This document shows, piece after piece, positions 1 to 8,025 of a stretch of 41,402 bases of DNA. Where the stretch lies: positions 1 through 41,402 of the forward strand of contig JAITVN010000079.1 in the NCBI GenBank assembly GCA_031285775.1. Direction: 5' to 3'. This DNA comes from Streptococcaceae bacterium. GTDB taxonomy: Bacteria; Bacillota; Bacilli; Lactobacillales; Streptococcaceae. A program made the translations under genes and the position numbers. Within the stretch, counting starts at the first letter, position 1; every line of letters starts with the position of its first letter. Under the pieces are notes generated by a model. The model was not told the origin of the DNA, ran no database searches, and worked only from the letters and a program-made list of their open reading frames with translations.

Positions 1-86
1 TGCGGAAAGCGGGACTTGAACCCGCACAGCCAAGATAGGCCACAGGATCCTTAATCCTGCGCGTCTGCCAATTCCGCCATTTCCGC
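1..86 (-). tRNA. tRNA-Leu (anticodon AAG)
   Basis: On the minus strand the acceptor arms GCGGAAA and TTTCCGC pair, with discriminator A at base 1. The T-arm motif GGTTCAAGTCC is present. The anticodon stem CAGGA/TCCTG encloses the loop TTAAGGA, which gives anticodon AAG (codon CUU). The length and the long variable arm fit a class II tRNA-Leu. Whether CCA is encoded lies outside the window. Confidence 0.95.
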
Positions 87-139
87 AAAATTGCTACTTG
101 AGTAGTTTACCAAATTTAAGAGTTCTTGTCAAGAATCGA

Positions 140-186
140 GCTGCACTTGCCACGTTTATTATCGCGCTGCACTTGCCACGTTTATT
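140..186. repeat. Two-copy 21-bp direct repeat
   Basis: A 21-bp sequence beginning GCTGCACTTGCCACG occurs at 140-160 and again at 166-186, separated by 5 bp, in the gap between tRNA-Leu and the yajC terminator. It has no coding potential. It could be a small local duplication. Confidence 0.8.
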
Positions 187-225
187 CATAGCCGACTTGT
201 TGCCGACCTTTGTCTCATTAGCAAA

Positions 226-272
226 AAAACAGTTTAATATTTCTTTCACTTCGAAAAAATGAAAACTGTTTT
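226..272 (-). terminator. Intrinsic terminator of yajC
   Basis: A stem of AAAACAGTTT (226-235) and its complement (263-272), with a smaller inner stem, is followed on the minus strand by a run of seven T. It lies just past the yajC stop codon. Confidence 0.75.
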
Positions 273-302
273 GTAATTTATCTTTAAGATAAGAAGATTT
301 GT

Positions 303-632
303 TTATTTTTCTTCTTCAATCGGACTTTCGATCTTGTTTTCCTCAACCTCAGGAGCTGAAGCTGCCACAGCAGGTTTATTGAATGAACGAATCGCAGACA
401 TTTCATAAGTCAGGATAACGCCGTCACAGTCAATATCAACCGTTTTTTTAACGCTGTCTAGAGAATCAATCACCCCGTGCAAGCCACCAATTGTCACAAC
501 TTCATCGCCTGAAGACATGGTCGACAACTGCTCTTGTCTTTTCTGCTGCTGCTTCTTTTGTGAACGCTGCATCCACCACATCAATGCAACCATGATGACA
601 ATTATTGGCAGGAATGTTACTAATGAACCCAT
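303..632 (-). CDS. yajC: YajC, preprotein translocase accessory subunit
   Basis: A 109-residue protein with one N-terminal membrane helix (about residues 4-20), a basic Gln/Lys-rich stretch (RSQKKQQQKRQEQL) and a compact beta domain containing the hallmark 'GDEVVTIGGLHGVID'. The tail is acidic. YajC associates with SecDF-SecYEG at the membrane. The ATG at 632 is preferred over an upstream start at 662 because AAGAGGT lies 7 nt before it. The gene stands alone, with its own terminator downstream. A second YajC-like protein (36301-36576) sits in a PTS operon and is more diverged, so this copy is the likely housekeeping one. Confidence 0.9.
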   Translation of the reverse strand: MGSLVTFLPIIVIMVALMWWMQRSQKKQQQKRQEQLSTMSSGDEVVTIGGLHGVIDSLDSVKKTVDIDCDGVILTYEMSAIRSFNKPAVAASAPEVEENKIESPIEEEK

Positions 633-662
633 TTTATACCTCTTTATTATAGAAATTACCAC

Positions 663-1386
663 TTGAGTAACTTGATTTTTTGCCGACTATATTAAACAGT
701 AAGCAATTCAGTTAATTTCTCGCGGCTAATTATTGTTTAATCAGTATTATATCATAATTTCTGCTATCTTCAAATTTCAAACAAATTCAATATCTCGGTG
801 CAGCTAAGAATACTTTTGCAATAATCTGAATCTCCTCAATGAGAAAATGTCCTAGTTAAATGGAACATTTCCCGTCATTTTAACTGCTCAAGCATCCTGA
901 CTGTCTTTCAAGAAATTGTTTTTTGCTATTGTCTCGGCGGTAAGTGCAGACTTTATATCATTGACAGTTACCCCTCTTGGGTCATTAACTGAGTAGGCAG
1001 TGACAAACTTACAAGTTATATCATCAATAACTTTACTCCCGCCGTCTACTCGAGGAGGAAAATTACCTATCCGCTGTCTTCTGCTAGTCCACTTTTTTCT
1101 TCTGCCACAGTATTTCATAAAGAGACGATTGAACAGACTTTCAGCGATGATAGATTTAAATGTAACGAAAAAGATTGACTTTCTCCTGAAAATGTTATTT
1201 TTTCCAGGCTCTAGAGCTTGGTTTTTACCCGGACTAGTGTTCCAAAGATGAAAGATTTTGAAGTAGTTGGCGAGAGGAGAAATACTTCAAAAATACCAGC
1301 AAGATTTGGACAGCTGGTATTTTTGATTTGAATTAAGATTCAAAATCTGAATTCTCTCGAATTTCATTCAAATACTTTCTTAGAAA
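663..1386. other. Long stretch without a convincing gene
   Basis: The first part (663-790) is AT-rich and probably holds the yajC promoter. Two overlapping opposite-strand ORFs occur at 888-1118 (minus, 76 codons) and 1000-1251 (plus, 83 codons). Neither has a clear ribosome binding site or a recognisable domain. The stretch may be decayed coding DNA. Confidence 0.5.
1290..1324. terminator. Bidirectional hairpin terminator
   Basis: The arms AAAATACCAGC and GCTGGTATTTT form an 11-bp stem with a 12-nt loop and T runs on both strands. It lies downstream of the minus-strand rgg pseudogene. Confidence 0.75.
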
Positions 1387-2271
1387 TCACTTATTGTTCG
1401 CATTTATGCGATTCTTTAATTTTTTAAGTTCTTCTTTTGCCATTTCAGCTACGTGATAGCATTCAAAAAACTCAAAGTGAGCAATGCATTCTTCCACGGC
1501 GTTATAGTTAAATTCTGTGGGCTCCAGTCTATATTGAAATAGTTTTTTAGAGTAAATGAGAAGTGCTTTTTCAAGCATATTATTCTCAGGTCCGATATGA
1601 TTTTCAAGGTACTGAAATATTTCTTGTATAGGTGAGTAATTTTGATTGGCAATGAAGCATGTTATCGCATTAAGAAGAGAAAAGTTTAAATTATCTTGTA
1701 AGATAGCCGACGAAATGTAATGGGTTTTCGGATAAAGTATTTTCTTGCACAGTGATTCCAGTTGATTTTCTGCAAAAAATTCAAGGCAATTCGCAAATAG
1801 AGAAGCTTCATAGCGTCCCCATTCATTGACAGATTCAAGGTAACGGACAAGGTAATTAATTTCACTTTTTTTATTTCAATCGCCTCCCCCCATCCTATGG
1901 AGTGTAGATTCGATTTGAATATGATCAAGTCGTAAGCGCTGGTTCTCAGGGGTTTGCTCAATGAGTTTTTCTGTATCTGATAGTAAATGAGTAAGCTTTA
2001 GACTCTCTTTATTCAAACGCGTGAAAAAGACTTGAGAGATGGTTGAAAACTCAATATCTCCTTGAATTTTTAGAAAAGAGACTTCAAACTCTTCCGCTGT
2101 CAAATTAATCTCTCTCAAAAGACGGAGAAATTTGACAGCGCTGATATCGCTTTCCCCACTCTCAAATCGCATGAGTTGTGAATAAGAAATTAGAGATTTC
2201 GAAATTCCCTTAGGTTCAACGTTTTTCGATTTTCTTATTTTTTTAAAAGTTTCTCCTAAAAATGTGTTCAT
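1387..2271 (-). pseudogene. Rgg/GadR/MutR-type regulator, two frameshifts
   Basis: The N-terminal part (MNTFLGETFKKIRKSKN, then a helix-turn-helix with SYSQLMRFESGESDIS) stays open to about residue 131, then hits a stop. All three frames together give a protein of about 290 residues that aligns end to end with the intact Rgg at 13214-14083. The conserved blocks include ILYP..., then YLENHIGPENNM, then HFEFFECYHVAEMAKEELKKL. Two homopolymer changes account for the break: one G too many in a six-G run near 1886-1891, and one A too few in a seven-A run near 1867-1873. The ATG at 2271 matches the paralogue's start. It is divergent from the small membrane protein at 2401. The break could be genuine, phase-variable or a sequencing error. 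Confidence 0.8.
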
Positions 2272-2332
2272 ATTAACTAATGCACCACTCTCTTTCATTC
2301 GCAAATTTGCAATATTTACTCCTTTTATGGTG

Positions 2333-2361
2333 TTGACACCCGTCCAACAACATTGTACTAT
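2333..2361 (+). promoter_or_regulatory. Strong sigma-A-type promoter
   Basis: TTGACA (2333-2338), a 17-bp spacer and TACTAT (2356-2361) lie about 40 nt before the membrane-protein start codon at 2401. This is the nearest match to consensus in this part of the window. Confidence 0.8.
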
Positions 2362-2400
2362 TATTTTATAAGATAGTAAAGACTATTAGAAAGGATAAAA

Positions 2401-2781
2401 ATGAGACGGAGAAAAGCCATTATGTCACTGCTGATACTTTATATATTATCAGTAGTGACATTTATTTTGATTCGAAGATTTTTTTATCCTGAGCCAGCAA
2501 GTTGGTTAATCTTTTTTTGTGTTAGTACCACACTTCTGGTGTTTGCTTGGAAATACTTTAACCGAAGAGGTCTTGTTATTATGCACATGTCAAGTACTTT
2601 TTTCCAGAAATATCTCCCGAAAAGGGAACGGGTTTTTATGTTAGCATTTGGTTATTTTGCCATGCCTGTCTGGAATTTTTTCAAAGTCTCTGTAGAGGAT
2701 CTTTGGTCATCGGTTGTAGTTTTTGCTTTTATCAGCTTTCTCATATATCAGGAGTGTAGTAAAGATAAAAATGACAAATAA
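2401..2781 (+). CDS. Small membrane protein, function unknown
   Basis: The protein has 126 residues and about four hydrophobic helices (roughly 8-25, 32-50, 78-92 and 100-116), with a basic N-terminus (MRRRKAIM) and a charged tail (CSKDKNDK). I do not recognise the family. An AAAGGA ribosome binding site precedes the ATG. It is transcribed away from the broken rgg gene, with a promoter near consensus between them. The second, intact rgg (13214) is likewise divergent from a small membrane protein (12857-13078). Both small proteins carry an NFF motif in a hydrophobic C-terminal half, so they may be distant relatives and targets of the adjacent regulator. That link is inferred. Confidence 0.7.
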   Translation: MRRRKAIMSLLILYILSVVTFILIRRFFYPEPASWLIFFCVSTTLLVFAWKYFNRRGLVIMHMSSTFFQKYLPKRERVFMLAFGYFAMPVWNFFKVSVEDLWSSVVVFAFISFLIYQECSKDKNDK

Positions 2782-2816
2782 TGATTAATGTGGTTAAAAT
2801 CATCAGAACAGCAAGA

Positions 2817-2851
2817 GAAAAGCCATGTATATCAACAATACAAGGCTTTTC
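2817..2851. terminator. Hairpin terminator
   Basis: The arms GAAAAGCC and GGCTTTTC lie between the membrane-protein gene and tRNA-Thr. The U-tract is modest in both directions. Confidence 0.6.
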
Positions 2852-2858
2852 ATGACGA

Positions 2859-2931
2859 TGCCGACTATAGGAATCGAACCTACGACCCCTTCGTTACGAG
2901 TGAAGTGCTCTACCGACTGAGCTAAGTCGGC
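2859..2931 (-). tRNA. tRNA-Thr (anticodon CGT)
   Basis: On the minus strand, GCCGACT pairs with AGTCGGC, followed by discriminator A. The D-arm TAGCTCAGTCGGTAGAGC and the T-arm GGTTCGATTCC are intact. The anticodon loop CTCGTAA gives CGT (codon ACG). There is an A-C mismatch at the base of the anticodon loop (31-39). Fragments of this tRNA are repeated just upstream (2943-3053). Confidence 0.95.
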
Positions 2932-2942
2932 TCAGTTACGTT

Positions 2943-3053
2943 GCCGACTCAGCTCAGTCGAAGAGCACGAACGGGGGAAAACTTCGTTTTCTTTATCCCG
3001 TTACCTCAAAGCGCTGCTTTGAGCTCTACCGACTGAGCTAAGTCGGCTCAGTT
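2943..3053. repeat. Palindrome made of tRNA-Thr 5'-half copies
   Basis: Bases 3023-3053 repeat 31 bp of the tRNA-Thr 5' half plus flank (2907-2937) exactly and in the same orientation. Bases 2943-2968 carry nearly the same 5'-half sequence on the opposite strand. The two arms can fold into one long stem. Inside are two further hairpins: an ACGGG/CCCGT stem near 2970-3002 and CTCAAAGC/GCTTTGAG at 3005-3023. No complete second tRNA is present, because the anticodon and T arms are missing. Confidence 0.85.
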
Positions 3054-3165
3054 TGATGTGTCACATACAAGTGACAACACTTTATTATAACAAATTTTTC
3101 TCAGTTTTGGGTAAATATAATTGTCCGATTTTCTGATTTTTTGTTCGACTTCTTCGTTTGTTTTC

Positions 3166-4317
<1,152 letters not shown>

Positions 4318-4321
4318 TTAT

Positions 4322-4330
4322 AGTATAGCA
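4322..4330 (-). promoter_or_regulatory. Extended -10 directly before tgt
   Basis: Read on the minus strand, TGCTATACT ends 7 nt before the tgt ATG. No good -35 lies 16-18 bp upstream. The expected transcription start falls within a base or two of the start codon. Confidence 0.6.
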
Positions 4331-4459
4331 GATTTTGCTTAAATTTGATTGTGAATTTACTTTGAGAAAATTTTGGATCAAGAAAAATTCAGAAATAGTA
4401 AATTGTGACCAAAAAGCATCGAAATTTTAATAAAAGCTAAGAATATTATTGATTTGACT

Positions 4460-5710
4460 TTAATAATGTTTGGACTCAGTCTTGAGCTCACCGTCAAGCT
4501 CATCCTCAAGTTTCTCATTTAATTCCTCGTATTCAACTGAAGGTTTCGGCGCTTTCCGACCATGCAGGAAATAATAGAGCAAGGCAACCAGAAGCATGAA
4601 AACTGCAGAAAGGTAGTAAAGATTACGATAACCCGTTGAAGGCTCAATCGCCCCTAAAATGAAGGGGCCAACGCCGACACCCATGTCGAAAATTCCGTAA
4701 ATGGTCGAGGTGGCAAGGCCAATGCGTTCTGGGCTAGCATGACGAATCGCAATGGTTTGTCCAAAAGGCAGAAATGAGCCGTAGCCAAGTCCCACAAAAG
4801 CAGCAGCCAGCAGCAGAATAAGGCTATTTGTTGCAAATCCAGTTAATGCAAGACCAATGGCAAAGAACAGGAAAGTCGGATAAAGGACAAAATTGTCACC
4901 TTTTGCGTCAAACAAACGGCCTGAAAATGGGCGTGAACCTAGAATAAAGACAGCATAGACGAGATAAAATAAGCTTCCAGCAGTTACCAGACCAATCGCT
5001 TCGCTGTAATTAGCCATGAAGCTCAAAATTCCTGCATAGCCTACCCCCACCAAAAAGGCAATGATCGAAATGGGCATAGCCGTTTTCTCGAAGAAGCTGG
5101 ATAGCTTGAAGGGGAGTTTAGCCGATGGATTGGGTTCAGCAAACTCCTCCGGGATTTTCAGGAAGAAGATGGCAATCAGGGCTACGAGAACAAAAACAGT
5201 GGCTAATATCAAGAGTGCTGTGTAATTAAAAGCATGATAGACTGCGATGGACAAAAATGGGCCAAATGCAGAAGCTATCGTGATGGATAGGGCGAAGTAG
5301 CCGATCCCTTCGCCGCGTCGTGCTGCAGGTACGATTAATCCAGCCAAAGTCGACGAAGCTGTTGCTGCAATGCCAAAGCCAATGCCGTGGAAAAAGCGCA
5401 CAATCATCAGCAAGGGGAGATTCGGCGTCACGAAATAAAGGAGTGTGGCCACGAGATAAAATGCTGCGCCGAAGTACAACAAGCGCTTAACGCCAAGACG
5501 CATCACTGTGTAGCCGGCAAACAATCGGCCGACAAAACCACCGATGACAAAAATTCCCGACAAAATACCTGCAACGCTGGCAGAAGCTTGGAACTGCGAC
5601 ATTGCCACAGTTCCCATGATTACCGTCAACAGATAAAAGACCAGGTAAAAAAGTAAACTAATCACAAGAGTGAGCGTAAAAGTGCTCGTCCAGATTTTTT
5701 CTTTTCTCAT
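4460..5710 (-). CDS. MFS transporter, 12 helices
   Basis: The protein has 416 residues with twelve predicted membrane helices. The Major Facilitator loop 2-3 signature appears as GRLFAGYTVMRLGVKRLL, with a weaker counterpart after helix 8 (SRPFSGRLFDAKGDN). The charged C-terminus (EELNEKLEDELDGELKTE) is cytoplasmic. It resembles drug/metabolite exporters of the YwoG type, but no substrate can be assigned. No ribosome binding site sits directly before the ATG. An 8-codon upstream ORF with its own AGGA overlaps the start as ATGA, and a GGCATTCA/TGAATGCC hairpin lies in the leader. Translation may therefore depend on coupling. Confidence 0.85.
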   Translation of the reverse strand: MRKEKIWTSTFTLTLVISLLFYLVFYLLTVIMGTVAMSQFQASASVAGILSGIFVIGGFVGRLFAGYTVMRLGVKRLLYFGAAFYLVATLLYFVTPNLPLLMIVRFFHGIGFGIAATASSTLAGLIVPAARRGEGIGYFALSITIASAFGPFLSIAVYHAFNYTALLILATVFVLVALIAIFFLKIPEEFAEPNPSAKLPFKLSSFFEKTAMPISIIAFLVGVGYAGILSFMANYSEAIGLVTAGSLFYLVYAVFILGSRPFSGRLFDAKGDNFVLYPTFLFFAIGLALTGFATNSLILLLAAAFVGLGYGSFLPFGQTIAIRHASPERIGLATSTIYGIFDMGVGVGPFILGAIEPSTGYRNLYYLSAVFMLLVALLYYFLHGRKAPKPSVEYEELNEKLEDELDGELKTESKHY

Positions 5711-5744
5711 ATAAAATAACTGGCATTCATTTGAATGCCGTCCT
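5707..5744 (-). promoter_or_regulatory. Leader with mini-ORF and hairpin before the MFS gene
   Basis: On the minus strand an AGGA (5744-5741) is followed 10 nt later by ATG (5730), giving the peptide MNASYFI. Its TGA overlaps the MFS start codon (ATGA). The inverted repeat GGCATTCA-TT-TGAATGCC (5722-5739) covers the mini-ORF start. It could act as a translational switch or as a protein-binding site. Confidence 0.4.
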
Positions 5745-5965
5745 CTCTCTATAATTTGATATTTGGTATGAATCAGAGAGTTCTTGTTGGCCCATTTTCA
5801 TGTTTAAGTGTTTGGTAATACATTTCTTATTCAAGTATAGCACTTTTTTACAAGGAAAGTGTCCGTTTTTTCTGAAATGAACTGCAAATCTCTGCAAATT
5901 CTTTGCAAGATGTTTATTCCTTGAAAAATCAGTGCTTCTTCTCAAAGTCAACGCAATCTAAAAGA

Positions 5966-5985
5966 TGGCACAAAAATCTGTGTCA
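5966..5985 (+). promoter_or_regulatory. MtlR operator before mtlA
   Basis: The inverted repeat TGGCACA-N6-TGTGTCA lies 9 bp upstream of the mtlA -35 box. It closely matches the known Bacillus/Geobacillus MtlR site (TTGNCACA...TGTGNCAA). The same sequence at the same distance precedes mtlD, which suits an activator bound just upstream of -35. Confidence 0.8.
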
Positions 5986-5994
5986 TTTTTTCTA

Positions 5995-6022
5995 TTTACA
6001 AAATATTATAAGCGGTTACAAT
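5995..6022 (+). promoter_or_regulatory. mtlA promoter with overlapping cre site
   Basis: TTTACA (5995-6000), a 16-bp spacer and TACAAT (6017-6022). A cre-like sequence (6006-6020, TTATAAGCGGTTACA) differs from the WTGNAANCGNWNNCW consensus at one position and overlaps the -10, so CcpA repression is likely. Confidence 0.65.
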
Positions 6023-6063
6023 TAAAGTATAGAAATTATTTATGAAATAAAGGAGAAAAAGTT

Positions 6064-7887
6064 ATGGCTGAAAAAACAAGTGCCAAAGTAAAAGTTCAGC
6101 GCTTTGGTACATTCTTATCCATGATGATTATGCCGAATATTCCGGCATTGATTGCTTGGGGCTTCATTACCTCACTGTTCTTAACCCCTGGAGGTTGGAT
6201 TGTCTCAATCTGGCCGAATTCCATCGGTTTTACCAAGGAAATGGCCAATATGGTCGGCCCAATGTTGGGCTATATGATTCCACTACTGATTGCCTTCACT
6301 GGCGGTAAAAATGTCTACGGGAGTGATCGTGGCGGTGTAGTTGGTGCCATCGGTGCCATGGGCTGTTTCATCGCAGCACAAGTCGGCCCTGGCATTCCTA
6401 TGATTCTTGGTGCAATGGTCGTTGGTCCGCTCGGCGGCTGGATGCAGAAGAAATTTGATAACTGGGTTCAACCTCACATCAGAACGGGACTGGAAATGCT
6501 GGTCAACAACTTCTCAGCTGGTTTCATGGGACTGTTTCTGGCGATTGTTTCCTATAAGATTGTTGAACCGTTTGTGTCCTTCTTTACTGACATTGCCCAC
6601 GATGGTGTGCAAGTCCTGATCAACGCGCATCTGATTCCTCTGGCTAACCTCTTCATTGAACCTGCCAAGATTCTGTTCTTGAACAATGCGATTAACCACG
6701 GTATCCTAACGCCGCTTGGTCTTGATCAGGCAAAGCAAGCTGGTAAATCAATTCTCTTCCTCTTGGAAGCAAACCCTGGTCCTGGTCTTGGTATCCTGAT
6801 TGCCTTCTGGCTATTTGGTAAAGGGACTGCGAAGTCTACTGCACCTGGTGCGATTATTATTCAATTCATCGGCGGTATTCATGAAATCTACTTCCCTTAT
6901 GTCATGATGAAACCTGCACTGTTCCTTGCTGTTATGGCTGGTGGTGTGTCTGGTACCTTCATGAATAATATCTTTAATACAGGTCTGGTAGCGCCAGCTG
7001 CGCCTGGATCCATCATCGCAATTTTCGCGCAAGGTTCTTCTCCTGCTGCAGGCGGTATGATGAACTTTGTGAAGATCTTCATCGCGGTTATCGTGGCTGC
7101 AGCGGTTTCATTCCTTGTGGCGGCGGTCATTCTGAAGCACGATAAATCAATGGTTGACGATTCTTCCTTTGCTGAAGCGCAAGCTGGAGTTGCTTCTGAA
7201 AAAGCTACTTCAAAGGGACAAACACTTGCTGCTGTGGTTTCTGGTGACTTCTCAGGCGTGAAACACATTATCTTTGCTTGTGACGCTGGAATGGGCAGTT
7301 CTGCCATGGGCGCTTCCATACTGCGCAACAAGGTTAAAGAAGCTGGCCTGTCAGACAGGATAGATGTCAAAAACGTCGCGATTGCCAATCTGAAAGCTGG
7401 AGGCGATACAATTGTCGTCACACAAGATGAGCTGGCTGAACGTGCATCAACGATGGCCCCAGACTCAATTCGATTTGCGGTTGATAATTTCCTGAGTTCG
7501 CCAAAATATGACGAAATCATGATGGATCTTAAAGGAAGCGGGACAACGGCTTCCCCAAATAGCAAAGCTGACTCGAGTGACGCTGCTGTTGACCTGAACC
7601 AGATTGACCATGTTGTCTTTGCACATGACAGCAAGCACATGGGCTCAGCCACAATGGGCGTAGAGACTTTGAAAGCGATTTTCAAGAATCACAATGTCGC
7701 CATCCCAGTTTCAGAAGTTGAATTCCCAGGCTTGGGCAGCTTCAATGCACCGAATATCATGGTTGTGACAACAAAAGATCTGACAGATAAAGCCAAACAA
7801 GCTGCTCCGAGCGCACAGCATTTGTCGGTTGATAGTTTGATTACAAGTCCTGAATATGACAAAATGGTTGCGCGTTTGAATAAATAA
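6064..7887 (+). CDS. mtlA: PTS mannitol-specific EIICB
   Basis: A 607-residue mannitol permease and phosphotransferase. The membrane IIC domain spans about 1-360 and includes GGIHEIYFPYV, the conserved mannitol-family motif. A IIB domain follows (about 398-490) with the phospho-cysteine in FACDAGMGSS (Cys406). A second IIB-like segment (about 514-607) has FAHDSKHMGSATMG, with His521 where the cysteine would be, so it cannot carry the phosphoryl group in the same way. That accounts for the excess over the roughly 470 residues of Bacillus MtlA. A good ribosome binding site (AAAGGAG) precedes it. It is controlled by the MtlR operator and cre upstream, and a terminator follows. Confidence 0.95.
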   Translation: MAEKTSAKVKVQRFGTFLSMMIMPNIPALIAWGFITSLFLTPGGWIVSIWPNSIGFTKEMANMVGPMLGYMIPLLIAFTGGKNVYGSDRGGVVGAIGAMGCFIAAQVGPGIPMILGAMVVGPLGGWMQKKFDNWVQPHIRTGLEMLVNNFSAGFMGLFLAIVSYKIVEPFVSFFTDIAHDGVQVLINAHLIPLANLFIEPAKILFLNNAINHGILTPLGLDQAKQAGKSILFLLEANPGPGLGILIAFWLFGKGTAKSTAPGAIIIQFIGGIHEIYFPYVMMKPALFLAVMAGGVSGTFMNNIFNTGLVAPAAPGSIIAIFAQGSSPAAGGMMNFVKIFIAVIVAAAVSFLVAAVILKHDKSMVDDSSFAEAQAGVASEKATSKGQTLAAVVSGDFSGVKHIIFACDAGMGSSAMGASILRNKVKEAGLSDRIDVKNVAIANLKAGGDTIVVTQDELAERASTMAPDSIRFAVDNFLSSPKYDEIMMDLKGSGTTASPNSKADSSDAAVDLNQIDHVVFAHDSKHMGSATMGVETLKAIFKNHNVAIPVSEVEFPGLGSFNAPNIMVVTTKDLTDKAKQAAPSAQHLSVDSLITSPEYDKMVARLNK

Positions 7888-7898
7888 CAATATACAGC

Positions 7899-7924
7899 TA
7901 AACTTCCCTCTTTTGGGAAGTTTA
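7899..7924 (+). terminator. Hairpin after mtlA
   Basis: A perfect 10-bp stem, TAAACTTCCC/GGGAAGTTTA, with a 6-nt loop. The following U-tract is poor, so it may only attenuate read-through into mtlR. Confidence 0.6.
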
Positions 7925-7972
7925 ACATTTCTTCAAAAATGTCTAATAAGTGAAAATTATTTTACAATATCA

Positions 7973-7981
7973 TGTTATAAT
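7973..7981 (+). promoter_or_regulatory. Extended -10 promoter of mtlR
   Basis: TGTTATAAT ends about 45 nt before the mtlR start codon and has the TGn extension. No clear -35 is visible. Confidence 0.5.
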
Positions 7982-8025
7982 AATATCTTATTTATGAAAA
8001 AGAACTTATCTTTAAGGAGAATGTA

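Noticed and set aside
888-1251. Two overlapping small ORFs in the 663-1386 gap
   Set aside because: Neither has a ribosome binding site, a promoter in a sensible place or a recognisable domain. At most they are decayed coding sequence.
3023-3047. Second tRNA-Thr gene
   Set aside because: Only the acceptor 5' strand and D-arm are present. The anticodon, variable and T arms are missing.
6897-7685. A 262-codon ORF antisense to mtlA
   Set aside because: It lies wholly within mtlA, has no ribosome binding site or recognisable domain, and its composition follows from the third-codon pattern of mtlA.
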